From Synoicihabitans lomoniglobus (lineage in GTDB: Bacteria > Verrucomicrobiota > Verrucomicrobiia > Opitutales > Opitutaceae), in assembly GCF_029023725.1 (NCBI RefSeq), contig NZ_CP119075.1, forward strand, positions 2,599,501-2,663,500: a stretch of DNA of 64,000 nt, read 5' to 3'. The notes beneath the pieces are model-generated. The model did not search any database and was not told where the DNA came from. It saw nothing but the letters and a program-made list of their open reading frames with translations. The translations under genes were made by a program, and so were the position numbers. This document shows, one piece after another, positions 8,367 through 17,645 of this stretch (positions are counted from its first letter, which is position 1; the number at the start of each line of letters is the position of its first letter).

Positions 8367-8853
8367 GGCCAAAATTCTCCCTCGGCCAGAAAAGGCCTTG
8401 AGGGGTTGGGGATTCCAGCTCCAATCCGACCGCGATCTGGTGACCAGAGAGTAAGTGGTTCACGGCTGCGGTCACCGGACTAGGGCTTGCTCCCGCATCG
8501 TCTTGGAATCTCCTCGTTGCGGTTCAGCTCGGTTCATTGCGCGATTTCCCGTAGGCATCGCCGAACTGCGGAAGTTTACCTGCCGAGGAGAAACTGCGGA
8601 TTCTCGAGGTTGTGTGGTGACGATGAAAACTCGTCCGAAAGCTGTTCGTGGCCAGAAGCCGAGTTGCATACAACGAAAGCGGATTTCAAAGCCGGAAAGC
8701 TTGAGCCCCTCGATTGGGAAGCGGCCAGCGGACGACGTGGAAGTCGTCCCTCCGATTCGCGACTTCGAGAATCCAAACCCTCTGTTCGAAAACCGCTCCC
8801 AGTCTCGACCACTATCTCGATTGCCGGCATCGCCGCATCCTCCGGCAGAGACC
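8367..8853. other. Non-coding spacer between convergent genes
   Basis: I see no gene in these 487 bp. Just after the PEP-CTERM stop there is an imperfect hairpin (CCCTCGGCC ... GGCCTTGAGGG, about 8380-8407) without a T-tract. Further right lies the GGACGAC/GTCGTCC hairpin repeat (8726-8754), shared with 27876-27904. Confidence 0.6.
8726..8754. repeat. Hairpin repeat with GGACGAC/GTCGTCC arms (copy 1 of 2)
   Basis: A 29-bp segment containing the inverted arms GGACGAC and GTCGTCC around GTGGAA is identical to 27876-27904. It lies about 100 bp downstream of the stop of the minus-strand response regulator. Confidence 0.8.
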
Positions 8854-10374
8854 TCAGACAGGACGTTCGAGACCCAGCTTCTTAATCCGATCGCGAATCG
8901 TGCTGGCGGGGCGATTCAGGAGGTCCGCGGCCCCACCGCGCCCCCCCACCTGCCAACGGCAGCGACGCAACGCGCGCTGCAGGATCTCTCGCTCCATGAC
9001 TTCAAGTTGATCCAGGCTGTCCGGCATCGGTCCCGTCGCCTCAGCGCTCGGCAACGCCAGATCGGATTCCCGCAGGGTATCGCCCCGCGCCACGATGGCC
9101 GCACGTTCCAGCACGTTCTGCATTTCACGAATATTCCCCGGCCAGGGATACGCCCGCAACGCCTCCAACGCATTGGCCTCGATCTGCTTCAATCGCTTGC
9201 CCAATCGCCGAGCGTGCAACTGCACGAAGTGATGCGCCAGCAGATCGATGTCGCCGGTGCGTTCCCGCAGCGGGGGCAGCTCCACCGGAAACACGTTCAG
9301 CCGGTAATAGAGATCACGGCGGAAGCGGCCTGCTTCGACTTCCTTTAGCAGGTCGCGGTTGGTCGCCGCAATCAGTCGAACATCGACCCGGATGGTTTCC
9401 GAGCCGCCCACGCGTTCGAACTCCCGTTCCTGCAGAACCCGCAGTAACTTGATCTGGGTTTCCGCCGGCAGTTCGCCGACTTCGTCCAGCAACAGCGTGC
9501 CTTGATGGGCCAGCTCGAATCGACCCTGACGTTGTTTCATCGCCCCCGTGAACGCGCCCTTTTCGTGACCGAACAACTCGCTCTCGACCAGATTCGGCGC
9601 GATCGCTCCACAGTTCACTTTGATCAACGGAAACGCTTTGCGCCGACTGTGCTGATGCACCGCCCGGGCCACCAACTCCTTGCCCGTGCCGGACTCGCCG
9701 GTGACCAGCACGGTGGAATCAGTAGGCGCCACCTGCGCCACCTGCGTCATGGTCTCCGCGAGCGTCGGACTCTGGCCGACGATTTCGCCGAAGTTGTGCG
9801 ACGTGGAAATTTCCTGCCGCAGATAAACGACTTCGTTCTGCAGGCGGTTCTTGAGTTTTTCGAGATCCGCCAGCGCCGTCCGCAATTCAGCGGTGCGTTC
9901 ATCAACCCGTTTTTCAAGGTCCGCGTTCGCCTCCATGAGTTTCGTTTCCGCCGCCCGCCGGAAAGCCACCTCTTGCTCAAGGTCCTGTTGCAACGCGCGC
10001 AACGCGAGCTGGGTTTTTACCCGGGCCAGCACTTCCTCGGCTTGGAACGGCTTGGTCACAAAGTCCGTGGCCCCCGCCTCGAAGCCCTTCACCTTGTCCG
10101 CCGTATCCGACAACGCAGTCATGAAAATCACCGGCAAATGGCGCGTCGATGCGACCGCCCGCAGCCGACGGCAGGTTTCGTAACCATCGAGCTCCGGCAT
10201 CATCACATCGAGCAACACCAAGTCAGGTGCCTCGTGCACGATCTGCCGCAGAGCCGCCACGCCATTGCGCGCCACTCGAACGTCGAAACCGGCGTTGGCC
10301 AAGGTATCGAACAACACGGCGACATTCGCCGGGGTATCGTCGACCACCAGGATGGATCCGTGTTCAGCATTCAT
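8854..10374 (-). CDS. Response regulator / NtrC-type sigma-54-dependent activator
   Basis: The 506-residue protein starts with a receiver domain ([11 protein letters not shown], phospho-acceptor D56 in LLDVMMPEL, lysine in FVTKPFQ). A coiled-coil linker of about 80 residues rich in Glu and Leu follows. The AAA+ sigma-54-interaction domain then shows Walker A GESGTGKE near 226-233, the sigma-54 contact loop GAFTGA near 270, Walker [12 protein letters not shown] and the R-finger region. A C-terminal Fis-type helix-turn-helix ends it ([18 protein letters not shown]). I chose ATG 10374 because the receiver begins immediately after; it overlaps the 3' end of the kinase gene by 11 bp, implying co-translation. 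It should activate sigma-54 promoters after phosphorylation by the upstream kinase; the targets are unknown. Confidence 0.92.
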   Translation of the reverse strand: MNAEHGSILVVDDTPANVAVLFDTLANAGFDVRVARNGVAALRQIVHEAPDLVLLDVMMPELDGYETCRRLRAVASTRHLPVIFMTALSDTADKVKGFEAGATDFVTKPFQAEEVLARVKTQLALRALQQDLEQEVAFRRAAETKLMEANADLEKRVDERTAELRTALADLEKLKNRLQNEVVYLRQEISTSHNFGEIVGQSPTLAETMTQVAQVAPTDSTVLVTGESGTGKELVARAVHQHSRRKAFPLIKVNCGAIAPNLVESELFGHEKGAFTGAMKQRQGRFELAHQGTLLLDEVGELPAETQIKLLRVLQEREFERVGGSETIRVDVRLIAATNRDLLKEVEAGRFRRDLYYRLNVFPVELPPLRERTGDIDLLAHHFVQLHARRLGKRLKQIEANALEALRAYPWPGNIREMQNVLERAAIVARGDTLRESDLALPSAEATGPMPDSLDQLEVMEREILQRALRRCRWQVGGRGGAADLLNRPASTIRDRIKKLGLERPV

Positions 10375-13213
10375 GGCTCGAGGAAGAGGATAACGCCGGC
10401 ACCGCCTGGTCAATCAACGCCACCACCCTATCCGGATCGAATCCGTCGATCGCGGCATCCATTTCGCGAACCAGCGCATCGCTCGCCGGCAGCGCTTTTC
10501 GCAGGGCAGTCCATTCGCTTCGGATCCGCGCGATCTCGCCACGGACCGCCGCCAGGCGCAGCCCGTCCCATGGGGCGCTTGCATACCGGGCGGCCAACCG
10601 CGGAGCGATTGAGCCCGTATCCGGCGCGTCCGCCCGGATCCAGACGAGATCCAACTGCCGCTCCAGCACCGCCACCAACGCCGACTCCCGGATCGGTTTG
10701 GGCAGAAAGTCATGGCACCCCGCGGCGATACTCTGACTACGATCTTCCTCAAACACACTGGCGGACGAGGCTACAATCTTCAGGTGATTCCACGCCGCCT
10801 CCTGTCGAATCCGGCGCACCGCTTCGAACCCGTCCATCACCGGCATGACCAGGTCGATGATCACTAGATCGAAGGGTTCCGCCCCCAACTTGCGCAGAGC
10901 CTCCCCGCCATCTTCCGCCTGGTCCACGAGGAACCCCAGGGCGGTGAGCATCTGGGCGACCATCTCGCGATTATCACGGTGGTCATCGACCACCAGCACG
11001 CGCCGACGTTCTCCTTCGTATCCAGTTGGCAATGACAACGGGGCATCGGTGACGGCGCTGCCCCCGGCTTCCGGCAACGGCAGTTCGACTTGGAATACGC
11101 TGCCCCCGCCGACGCGATCCGCGACACTGAGGCGACCGCCCATGAGTCCGGTGAGTTTCCGACTGATCGCCAGCCCCAGTCCGGTCCCCTCATGCACCCG
11201 TTCTCCGGGGGACACGTGGCGAAACGGCTCGAAGATGGCTTCCTTGAGCGCGTCCGGCACCCCGGGCCCGGTGTCCTCGATCCGCACCCGCACCCACGCG
11301 TCATCGTCCGTCGATCGTCCTGCCGCGACCCGCACGAAACCTTGATCCGTAAATTTGACGGCGTTGCCCACCACGTTCACGAGAACTTGGCGCCAGTGCC
11401 GTTCATCACCGGTCACCGGTCGGTGGAGTTCGTCACCGATCTCGACCTCAAGCCGCAGGCCTTTCTCGCGAGCCTTGAGCCCCATCATATCGACGACTTG
11501 GTTCATCACTCCGGCCGGCCCGAATTCACCGGTCGTGATTTCGATTTTGCCGGCTTCGATGCGCGACATGTCCAGGATGTCGTTAATGAGCGCCAGGAGG
11601 TGGTCCCCACTGCGGCGAATCGTGGTCGCGGCCCGCCGGGTTTGTTCATCCGAATCCGACGCGCGTTCGAGGATTTGCGCATAACCCATGATGGCGTTGA
11701 GCGGCGTGCGCAGTTCATGGCTCATGCTCGCCAGAAACGCGCTCTTCGCGCGACTCGCGCGGTCCGCCGTCGCCAGCGCTTCAGCGGCGGCCATTTCCGC
11801 GCGCTGCGTGCGTTCCACTTCCGACTGCAGGTCGCGGGTCTTGACGGCCACCTCGCGCTCCAGGTTTTCCGTCGCCCGCGCTTCGAGCTCCCGCCGCGAT
11901 TCCAGATGGCGGATCGACTCCTGCCGGGCCGCGTCACGCGCCCGGACGATGCCCGCCACTTGATCGGCAATGGCGAAGCTCAACAAAAACGCCTGCACCT
12001 CCGCGAAGAGGTGGGAAAAATCCAGGGCCGCGATGGGAAACGGCGCGCCGGGCACGACGCCAAAACGCACCCCCTGTTGGTAGGCATTGAACAGGATGAA
12101 CACGCCCACGGCCGGCAGAAAGAGCCGCGCATGTCGCACCCCGCGGCGCCACGCCAGAAAGGCCGCCACGATCAGGAGCACATTGGTGAGCACGTTCTTG
12201 CCGATCCAGAACGCGGCGAAGGCGTTCCAGCCGAAACCGTCATGCGTGATGCGAGCGACCAGCAGGATCAGCACGTGCAGCACCGCCGTGGCCTTGAGCA
12301 ACCGGTCCATCATCGGCATCCGTTCCGGCAACTCGAGAAAGTGGCGGCTGAACCAGATCAACGCCAGATAAGCGAGCGACACCGCCGCGACCGCCGACTC
12401 GAAGAAGCCGTCCTCACTGAGCCACGGCCACCAGCCACTCTGCGCGTAGTGCAACATCGAAGCATGCACCTGCGTCGCGACCAGAAACAACAGGAAGTAG
12501 AATTGATACCGCCGACGCAGTCCCGCGAACACCACGCAGTGCACCAGGATCAACGTGATGATCACCCCGCTGTTGATGAAATACAGTCCGTCCAGCCGGG
12601 TATTGGTGAGCACCGCCGCGGCATCATCCCCCCACAGGAAGAATGACGGGAAAAACTTCTGGTGGGTATGGGCGTGCAGGTAAACCGCGTCCACCGCGGC
12701 GACGTTCGATGGGACCAGTAGCGTGAAGCCCGACCCCCGCCCGCTGCGTTCCGCCAACGGCACTTCATAACCCGTGCGTGCCACGACCGTGCCCTCCGCG
12801 TCGTGCAACGTCAGCTCGCGCAGCGTCCATATATTCCGACCTTCATTAAACTGAATTAACAGCGAGCCGTCCGGCCCGCGGTCCTCCGGCCGCAGCCGGA
12901 TGCGCAGCCAATATTCCCCGTGAGCTCGGCCGTGCAGTCGCCCGCCGAATTCGCTTAAGGGCTGAAAGCGCGCATCGAGTTCGCCCGCCACCACCGCGGT
13001 CCCGTCGAAGGGTGCCGCCGGATCATCGATCAAAAACGTCAGGTCCGGCTCCGCATCCCGCCATTCCCCGCCGCCGCGGCTCAACGTCCACATCAACATC
13101 GCGACGACGACCGCGAAGATGCACAGGCCAGGCAAAACCAGCGCACTCCCCAACACCAGACGGCGCAATCGTGCCGGGGCAGAAGATCCGAGGGACGGGT
13201 CGGCGGCGTTCAT
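10364..13213 (-). CDS. 7TMR-DISM hybrid sensor histidine kinase with receiver domain
   Basis: The 949-residue membrane protein has an N-terminal transmembrane helix (about 20-43) and a periplasmic beta-sandwich of the 7TMR-DISM extracellular type (about 50-205, including EYWLRIRLR). Seven transmembrane helices (about 215-410) and a coiled coil follow. HisKA carries H499 in SMSHELRTPLN, and HATPase has NAVKFTD, DTGPGV and GTGLGLAIS boxes. A receiver domain holds D787 in IIDLVMPVMDG, with an about 110-residue helical tail. The DISM sandwich is thought to bind carbohydrate-like ligands, which would suit this saccharide-degrading organism. Its own receiver plus the partner response regulator allow a branched relay. 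No Hpt domain is recognised, although the helical tail ending SSSSSHEC could hide one. Confidence 0.92.
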   Translation of the reverse strand: MNAADPSLGSSAPARLRRLVLGSALVLPGLCIFAVVVAMLMWTLSRGGGEWRDAEPDLTFLIDDPAAPFDGTAVVAGELDARFQPLSEFGGRLHGRAHGEYWLRIRLRPEDRGPDGSLLIQFNEGRNIWTLRELTLHDAEGTVVARTGYEVPLAERSGRGSGFTLLVPSNVAAVDAVYLHAHTHQKFFPSFFLWGDDAAAVLTNTRLDGLYFINSGVIITLILVHCVVFAGLRRRYQFYFLLFLVATQVHASMLHYAQSGWWPWLSEDGFFESAVAAVSLAYLALIWFSRHFLELPERMPMMDRLLKATAVLHVLILLVARITHDGFGWNAFAAFWIGKNVLTNVLLIVAAFLAWRRGVRHARLFLPAVGVFILFNAYQQGVRFGVVPGAPFPIAALDFSHLFAEVQAFLLSFAIADQVAGIVRARDAARQESIRHLESRRELEARATENLEREVAVKTRDLQSEVERTQRAEMAAAEALATADRASRAKSAFLASMSHELRTPLNAIMGYAQILERASDSDEQTRRAATTIRRSGDHLLALINDILDMSRIEAGKIEITTGEFGPAGVMNQVVDMMGLKAREKGLRLEVEIGDELHRPVTGDERHWRQVLVNVVGNAVKFTDQGFVRVAAGRSTDDDAWVRVRIEDTGPGVPDALKEAIFEPFRHVSPGERVHEGTGLGLAISRKLTGLMGGRLSVADRVGGGSVFQVELPLPEAGGSAVTDAPLSLPTGYEGERRRVLVVDDHRDNREMVAQMLTALGFLVDQAEDGGEALRKLGAEPFDLVIIDLVMPVMDGFEAVRRIRQEAAWNHLKIVASSASVFEEDRSQSIAAGCHDFLPKPIRESALVAVLERQLDLVWIRADAPDTGSIAPRLAARYASAPWDGLRLAAVRGEIARIRSEWTALRKALPASDALVREMDAAIDGFDPDRVVALIDQAVPALSSSSSHEC

Positions 13214-13628
13214 CGGCGGAAAGCGGTGGCGCTACCCGCGCAAGCAAGCGGCGAAGGGCCCGCGCCCGCCCCAATGCGGGCAGGCCAAGACATGAGAATG
13301 GGAAGACGAAAAGCCATGATCATGACGATATAACACGCGGCGTGCCAACTCCCGGCCACCTTACCTTATACATTGGTGTAAAACGAGATATATCTTTTCG
13401 CGATAATCTCGCCTCCCATTCGGCACGGAATTCCGCGCCGGGCGCGGCAATCCGTCCCCGCGAGAGGATTCCCGGCTAGGCACTAATTTTTAAACTCATT
13501 ACCTATGAGTCTTTTGCGTTCTCCTCAAATCGAGTTGGCACAGCCGGTGCGAATACCGAGGCCAATCCCAAAGCCGCCTCAACCAAGCGGCCGGGAAACA
13601 ACTCAAACCATCAAAATCAAACATCGTC
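13214..13628. other. Divergent intergenic region
   Basis: No gene is visible in these 415 bp between the minus-strand kinase and the plus-strand lipoprotein gene. The region drops in GC around 13370-13410 (TTATACATTGGTG..., GATATATC), where divergent promoters are most likely. Exact boxes are not assigned. Confidence 0.5.
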
Positions 13629-14183
13629 ATGTTCACGAAATCACACCCTCGCCTCCTCGTCGTCACCGCGCTGGCCGCCATCTCCGCCTTGTTCGGGCCG
13701 GGTTGCGCGTCCACCGCCGTTCGGACCGAAAGCGACCTCTCGGTCAGCCTGGCCGACTACCACACGTTCGCCTTGGCCGAACCTCACGTGCCCGCGGGCC
13801 AATCCGTTGCTCTGCATCCGGAGATCACTCCCATGTTCATTCGCCAAGTGCGTAATAGCGTCACCGGTGCGCTGACCGACCACGGATTGACTGAGGTCGA
13901 TCGGGCCGACGCCGACCTCATCGTGCTCATCCACGGCGGCATCACCCAACGCGTGGACGTGCAGGAGGACCACGGGTTCTACTTCGGTCGATTCGGTCAG
14001 GCCTACGGCTGGGACCAAACGGTGGAAGTCACCGACGAGGGCACGCTCGTCATCGACCTCGCCGACCGGAAAACCAAGGAGATCGTCTGGCGCGGCTGGC
14101 GCACCGCCAACGTCAACGGCGCGCCCGACATCGAAAAGGTCCAACGCACGATCAACGCCATCGTCGCCGAGATCCCGCGTTGA
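13629..14183 (+). CDS. DUF4136-type lipoprotein
   Basis: This 184-residue protein has a lipoprotein signal peptide ending in FGPGC, with the lipidated Cys near residue 26. The rest matches the DUF4136 pattern: an early DLSVSLADYHTFAL segment, an amphipathic helix (FIRQVRNSVTGALTDHGL), the DADLIVLIHGGI strand, and a late GTLVIDLADRKTKEIVWRGWR motif. The family's molecular role is unknown, but it is often found with envelope and efflux genes. Here it precedes a complete RND efflux operon by 49 bp and could be co-transcribed with it. Confidence 0.85.
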   Translation: MFTKSHPRLLVVTALAAISALFGPGCASTAVRTESDLSVSLADYHTFALAEPHVPAGQSVALHPEITPMFIRQVRNSVTGALTDHGLTEVDRADADLIVLIHGGITQRVDVQEDHGFYFGRFGQAYGWDQTVEVTDEGTLVIDLADRKTKEIVWRGWRTANVNGAPDIEKVQRTINAIVAEIPR

Positions 14184-14232
14184 TTTCCATCCCCGCGTCC
14201 ACCTCACCTCCACCCACCGACCTCGCTTCGTT

Positions 14233-16533
14233 ATGACAGCATCACGGCTTCATCGCATCCTCGGCGGACTCGCCGCCTTGGCGCTCGCCGGAGCCGTCCC
14301 CGCGGACGAGGTCGGCATCGCGGTGGTCCGCGACGGCGACGCTCCCCTGCTCGAGAATCTGCTCGATCAGGTCCGCACCGAACTCGCCGGCATCACGCCG
14401 ACCGACGTCACCTTCCACTGGATCGAGGACCCGGCCTTTAACGCCGTCGGGCAACCCGACCGCGTCCCCGGGACGCTGGCTCATGCGAGCGCTCATCCGG
14501 ATGTCGACATCGTCGTGGCCGGCGGCTGGTGGACAATCGGCCACGCTACCCTCAACTCGACCGACGGGCCTCCCGTCGTAGCCGCGCTGCCGACTTCTGC
14601 CGACGCCGCCAACGCAGACGCGAATGTCGCGCTCATCCCCGCCGACCTACTCTTCGCCGCCGATGTGGAAGCGTTGCGCAGCCTCGCTCCGGGTCGTCGC
14701 ATCGCCGCGCTCGTCCCCAGCGCCTACGCCTCAAGCCTGGCCGCGGATCTACCCGTCGAAACGGTAATTCCCTACGCCGTGACACCCACAGAGACGCTAC
14801 ACGCGATCGCGGCCCACCACGCCGACGCGGTCTACCTCCTGCCGGCCTTTCACTGGTCCGACGCGCAACGCGCCGCCTTTTTCTCCGGCCTCGCCGAGCG
14901 TCGCATCGCGTCGTTGGCCTTCGCCGGCGAACGCGAGGTTCGGGCCGGTGCCATGGCGGGCCGAACCGCCCAGCTCCGCACCGCCCTTGCCCGCCGCATC
15001 GCGTTCAACCTGCGCGCCGTCGCCACCGGCACCCCGGCCACCGATCTCAGCCGGGCCTTCACCCTGGAGCGCGACCGTTGGTTCATCCACGCCGAAGCCT
15101 TCCGCGCCGCCGGGCTCACGCCCACCATCGAGCTCTTTCAAAACGCGACCATCATCGGCGACCTGCAACCGGTCGGCCGCGGACCGATCCTCGATCTGCA
15201 CACCGCCATCGATTTGGCCCTCGACGCCAACCTCAGCTGGCGTGTGAACGGTGAACAAACCCACCAGGCCGAGGCTCGCGCGGACCAAGCGCGGGCAAAC
15301 CTCCTCCCCCAGATCAATGCCACCGCCATCCATAGTCGGCGTGATGCGGAGCAACGGGGCGTCACTCTCGGTGTGCTGCCCCGCGACCGCTCCAGCGGCG
15401 AGCTCACGTTTACCCAAACCCTGTTCTCCGACCAAGCGCTCACCGGCCTCCGCGCCGCCCGCGAACAAGCCGGCGCCGCCACCGACCTCGAAGCCGCCGC
15501 CCGACTCGATCTGATTGGCGACACCGCCACGTCCTACCTACGCTACTTGCAGGCCCGCTCGCTCCACCGCATCGCCCGCGACAATCTCACCGTCACCCGC
15601 GCCCACCTCGCCCTCGCCACCAACCGCGAATCAACCGGGATCAGCGGCCCGCAGGATCGACTGCGTTTAGAGGCCGCCGAAGCCGCCGATCAAAGCGCCC
15701 TCGCCAACGCCTACGCCTGCGAACGGCAGGCCCTCTTTGACCTCAACCGCCACCTGGGCGCCGCGCCCGCGACCGACTGGCAACCGCACGAACTCGACCT
15801 CACCAGCGAAGCGTTCGCCACGACCGTGACCGGTATCCGTCCGCTCGTGAGTGACCTCGATCAACTGCAACGGCTGGCCTCCTTCCTCGTCGCCGAGGCC
15901 CTCGACGCCTCCCCGGAACTGCGAGCCACCGAACACGCCATCGCCGCGGGCAATCTCGGAGTCCGCGAGGCGCGCCGCCGTCCCTACACACCGACGGTGG
16001 GCTTTCAGGCGTCCTACGCCCACATCTTCGACGAAACCCGACTCGGCTCGCGGCCGGGCGACGCCACCGGCAACGGCGAGTGGTCCGCCGGCCTCGCCGT
16101 CAGCTTCGAGCTCTTCTCGGGCGGCCGCCGCACCGCCACGCTGCGCGAACGCGAGTCGGCCCTGCGCACAGCCCGCTACACCCGCGACGACATCGCCCAA
16201 GGGATCGAGCTCCGCGTTCGCGCCGCGCTGCAGGACGTCGCCGCCAGCTCCGCCAATCTCAAATTCAGCGCCACCGCCGCCGACCGCGCCGAGCGCAACC
16301 TCGCCATCGTCGGCGACCACTACGCGCAGGGCACCGACTCTGTGCTCGCCCTGCTCGACGCGCAGCACGCCGCCTTCACCCAGCGCCAGAACGCCACCCT
16401 CGCCGAGCACCAATTCCTCGGTGCTCTCGTCCAACTCGAACGCGCCATCGGCCGCTTCGAGTTTCTCGAATCACCCGCCGCCAACGCCACTTGGGCCGAC
16501 CGTCTGCGCGCGGTCACCTTTCCCTCTGACTAA
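14233..16533 (+). CDS. TolC-family outer-membrane protein with N-terminal periplasmic-binding-like domain
   Basis: At 766 residues this is far longer than a usual TolC (about 450). After a signal peptide (to about residue 24), residues 25-310 look like a type-1 periplasmic binding fold of the ABC_sub_bind kind: alternating strands and helices with VGIAVVRDG, VDIVVAGGWW, RRIAALVPSAY and HADAVYLLPAF. Residues 320-750 are a TolC/OEP domain: a LHTAIDLALDANLS start, long Ala/Arg/Leu-rich helices, an FTQTLFSDQ strand, and an internal repeat with VSFELFSGGRR near 625. It is the outer-membrane duct of the tripartite pump encoded by the next two genes. The extra domain could sample or gate a substrate; that is inference. 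Confidence 0.88.
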   Translation: MTASRLHRILGGLAALALAGAVPADEVGIAVVRDGDAPLLENLLDQVRTELAGITPTDVTFHWIEDPAFNAVGQPDRVPGTLAHASAHPDVDIVVAGGWWTIGHATLNSTDGPPVVAALPTSADAANADANVALIPADLLFAADVEALRSLAPGRRIAALVPSAYASSLAADLPVETVIPYAVTPTETLHAIAAHHADAVYLLPAFHWSDAQRAAFFSGLAERRIASLAFAGEREVRAGAMAGRTAQLRTALARRIAFNLRAVATGTPATDLSRAFTLERDRWFIHAEAFRAAGLTPTIELFQNATIIGDLQPVGRGPILDLHTAIDLALDANLSWRVNGEQTHQAEARADQARANLLPQINATAIHSRRDAEQRGVTLGVLPRDRSSGELTFTQTLFSDQALTGLRAAREQAGAATDLEAAARLDLIGDTATSYLRYLQARSLHRIARDNLTVTRAHLALATNRESTGISGPQDRLRLEAAEAADQSALANAYACERQALFDLNRHLGAAPATDWQPHELDLTSEAFATTVTGIRPLVSDLDQLQRLASFLVAEALDASPELRATEHAIAAGNLGVREARRRPYTPTVGFQASYAHIFDETRLGSRPGDATGNGEWSAGLAVSFELFSGGRRTATLRERESALRTARYTRDDIAQGIELRVRAALQDVAASSANLKFSATAADRAERNLAIVGDHYAQGTDSVLALLDAQHAAFTQRQNATLAEHQFLGALVQLERAIGRFEFLESPAANATWADRLRAVTFPSD

Positions 16534-16551
16534 ACCTCGCCACCCGTCGTT

Positions 16552-17625
16552 ATGAAATCACTACACGCCCTCCTGCCCGCGCTGGCCCTGCTCGCCGGCT
16601 GTGCTCCACCGCCACCCGCGGAACGTATCGTGCGCCCGGTCGAGGTCGCCACCGTGGCCGTCCCGACCCTCGGCGAGCGCCGCGTCTTCTCCGGCGTCGC
16701 CGAGAGCGACCTCGACACCCGCCTCGCGTTTCGGGTTGCCGGTGAGGTGGTCGCCCTGCCCGTGCGCGCCGGCCAGCGCCTCGCCGCCGGGGACCTCATC
16801 GCCCAACTCGATGCCACCGACTACAGCCTGCAATCCGCCCAGGCTGAAGCCGCCGTGGCCCAAGCATCGGCGCAGGCCGCCAACGCCGTCGCCGAGTTCG
16901 ACCGCATCCGGAACCTGTGGGAAAACGGCAATGCCGCCGCCGCCGACTTGGAACGTGCCGAGGCCATGACCCGCTCGACTCGCGGCCAGCTCGACGCCGC
17001 CCAACGCCAACTAGACCTCGCCCGCCAGCGGGTCGCCTATTGCACCCTGCGCGCGCCGCGCGCCGGCGTCGTAGCCAGCGTGCCGGCCCGCGAAAACCAA
17101 CTCGTGCAAGCGGGCCAGGTGGTCGTCGAGTTCTTCTCCGGCCCCGGCCTGCAACTCTCCATCGGTCTGCCGGAGAGCTGGGTCAACCGCGTGACGCTCG
17201 GCCTGCCCGCCCGCGTGACCTTCGACGCGCTGCCCGGCCGAGTTTTCGCCGCCACCGTCGCCGAAAAGGGCGTCATCGCCGACGCCACCTCCACCTACCC
17301 GACCAAGCTCACGTTGACCGGTCCGGCCGACGGCGTCGTCCCCGGCATGATCGGCGAAGCGGTCCTCACCTTTCCCATCCCCGCCGGCACCGCACCGGTC
17401 ATCATCCCCGTCACGGCTCTCGCCGGGCGGCTGGACGATCGCTTCGTCTTCGTCATCGACGCCGATGATCGGGCCGAGCGCCGCGCCGTCGTGCCCGGCG
17501 TCTTTGCTGCAGCGGGGGTGCAAATTCTGCTCGGCCTCAAGCCGGGCGAAACCATCGCCGTCAAGGGCGCCAACCAACTCGCCGACGGCATGCCGGTCCT
17601 CCCGCGCACCGCCGCCCACCCCTGA
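16552..17625 (+). CDS. RND efflux periplasmic adaptor (membrane fusion protein) lipoprotein
   Basis: The 357-residue protein has a lipoprotein signal (LLAGC, Cys near residue 18), then the HlyD/AcrA order. A barrel half comes first (RPVEVATVAVPTLGER), then a lipoyl half-domain (RLAFRVAGEVVALPVRAGQRL) and an alpha-hairpin of Ala/Gln/Glu-rich coiled coil (about 80-155). The second lipoyl half is YCTLRAPRAGVVASV, followed by a beta-barrel (VTFDALPGRVFAATVAEKG) and a C-terminal membrane-proximal domain ending in GANQLADGMPV. It connects the permease to TolC. It sits 18 bp after the tolC-like gene and 20 bp before the permease. Confidence 0.93.
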   Translation: MKSLHALLPALALLAGCAPPPPAERIVRPVEVATVAVPTLGERRVFSGVAESDLDTRLAFRVAGEVVALPVRAGQRLAAGDLIAQLDATDYSLQSAQAEAAVAQASAQAANAVAEFDRIRNLWENGNAAAADLERAEAMTRSTRGQLDAAQRQLDLARQRVAYCTLRAPRAGVVASVPARENQLVQAGQVVVEFFSGPGLQLSIGLPESWVNRVTLGLPARVTFDALPGRVFAATVAEKGVIADATSTYPTKLTLTGPADGVVPGMIGEAVLTFPIPAGTAPVIIPVTALAGRLDDRFVFVIDADDRAERRAVVPGVFAAAGVQILLGLKPGETIAVKGANQLADGMPVLPRTAAHP

Positions 17626-17645
17626 ACCTCTGTTCCCTCCCCGTC

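Noticed and set aside
11090..12646. 518-codon plus-strand frame opposite the histidine kinase
   Set aside because: Arg/His/Gln-rich shadow of the kinase gene; no domains.
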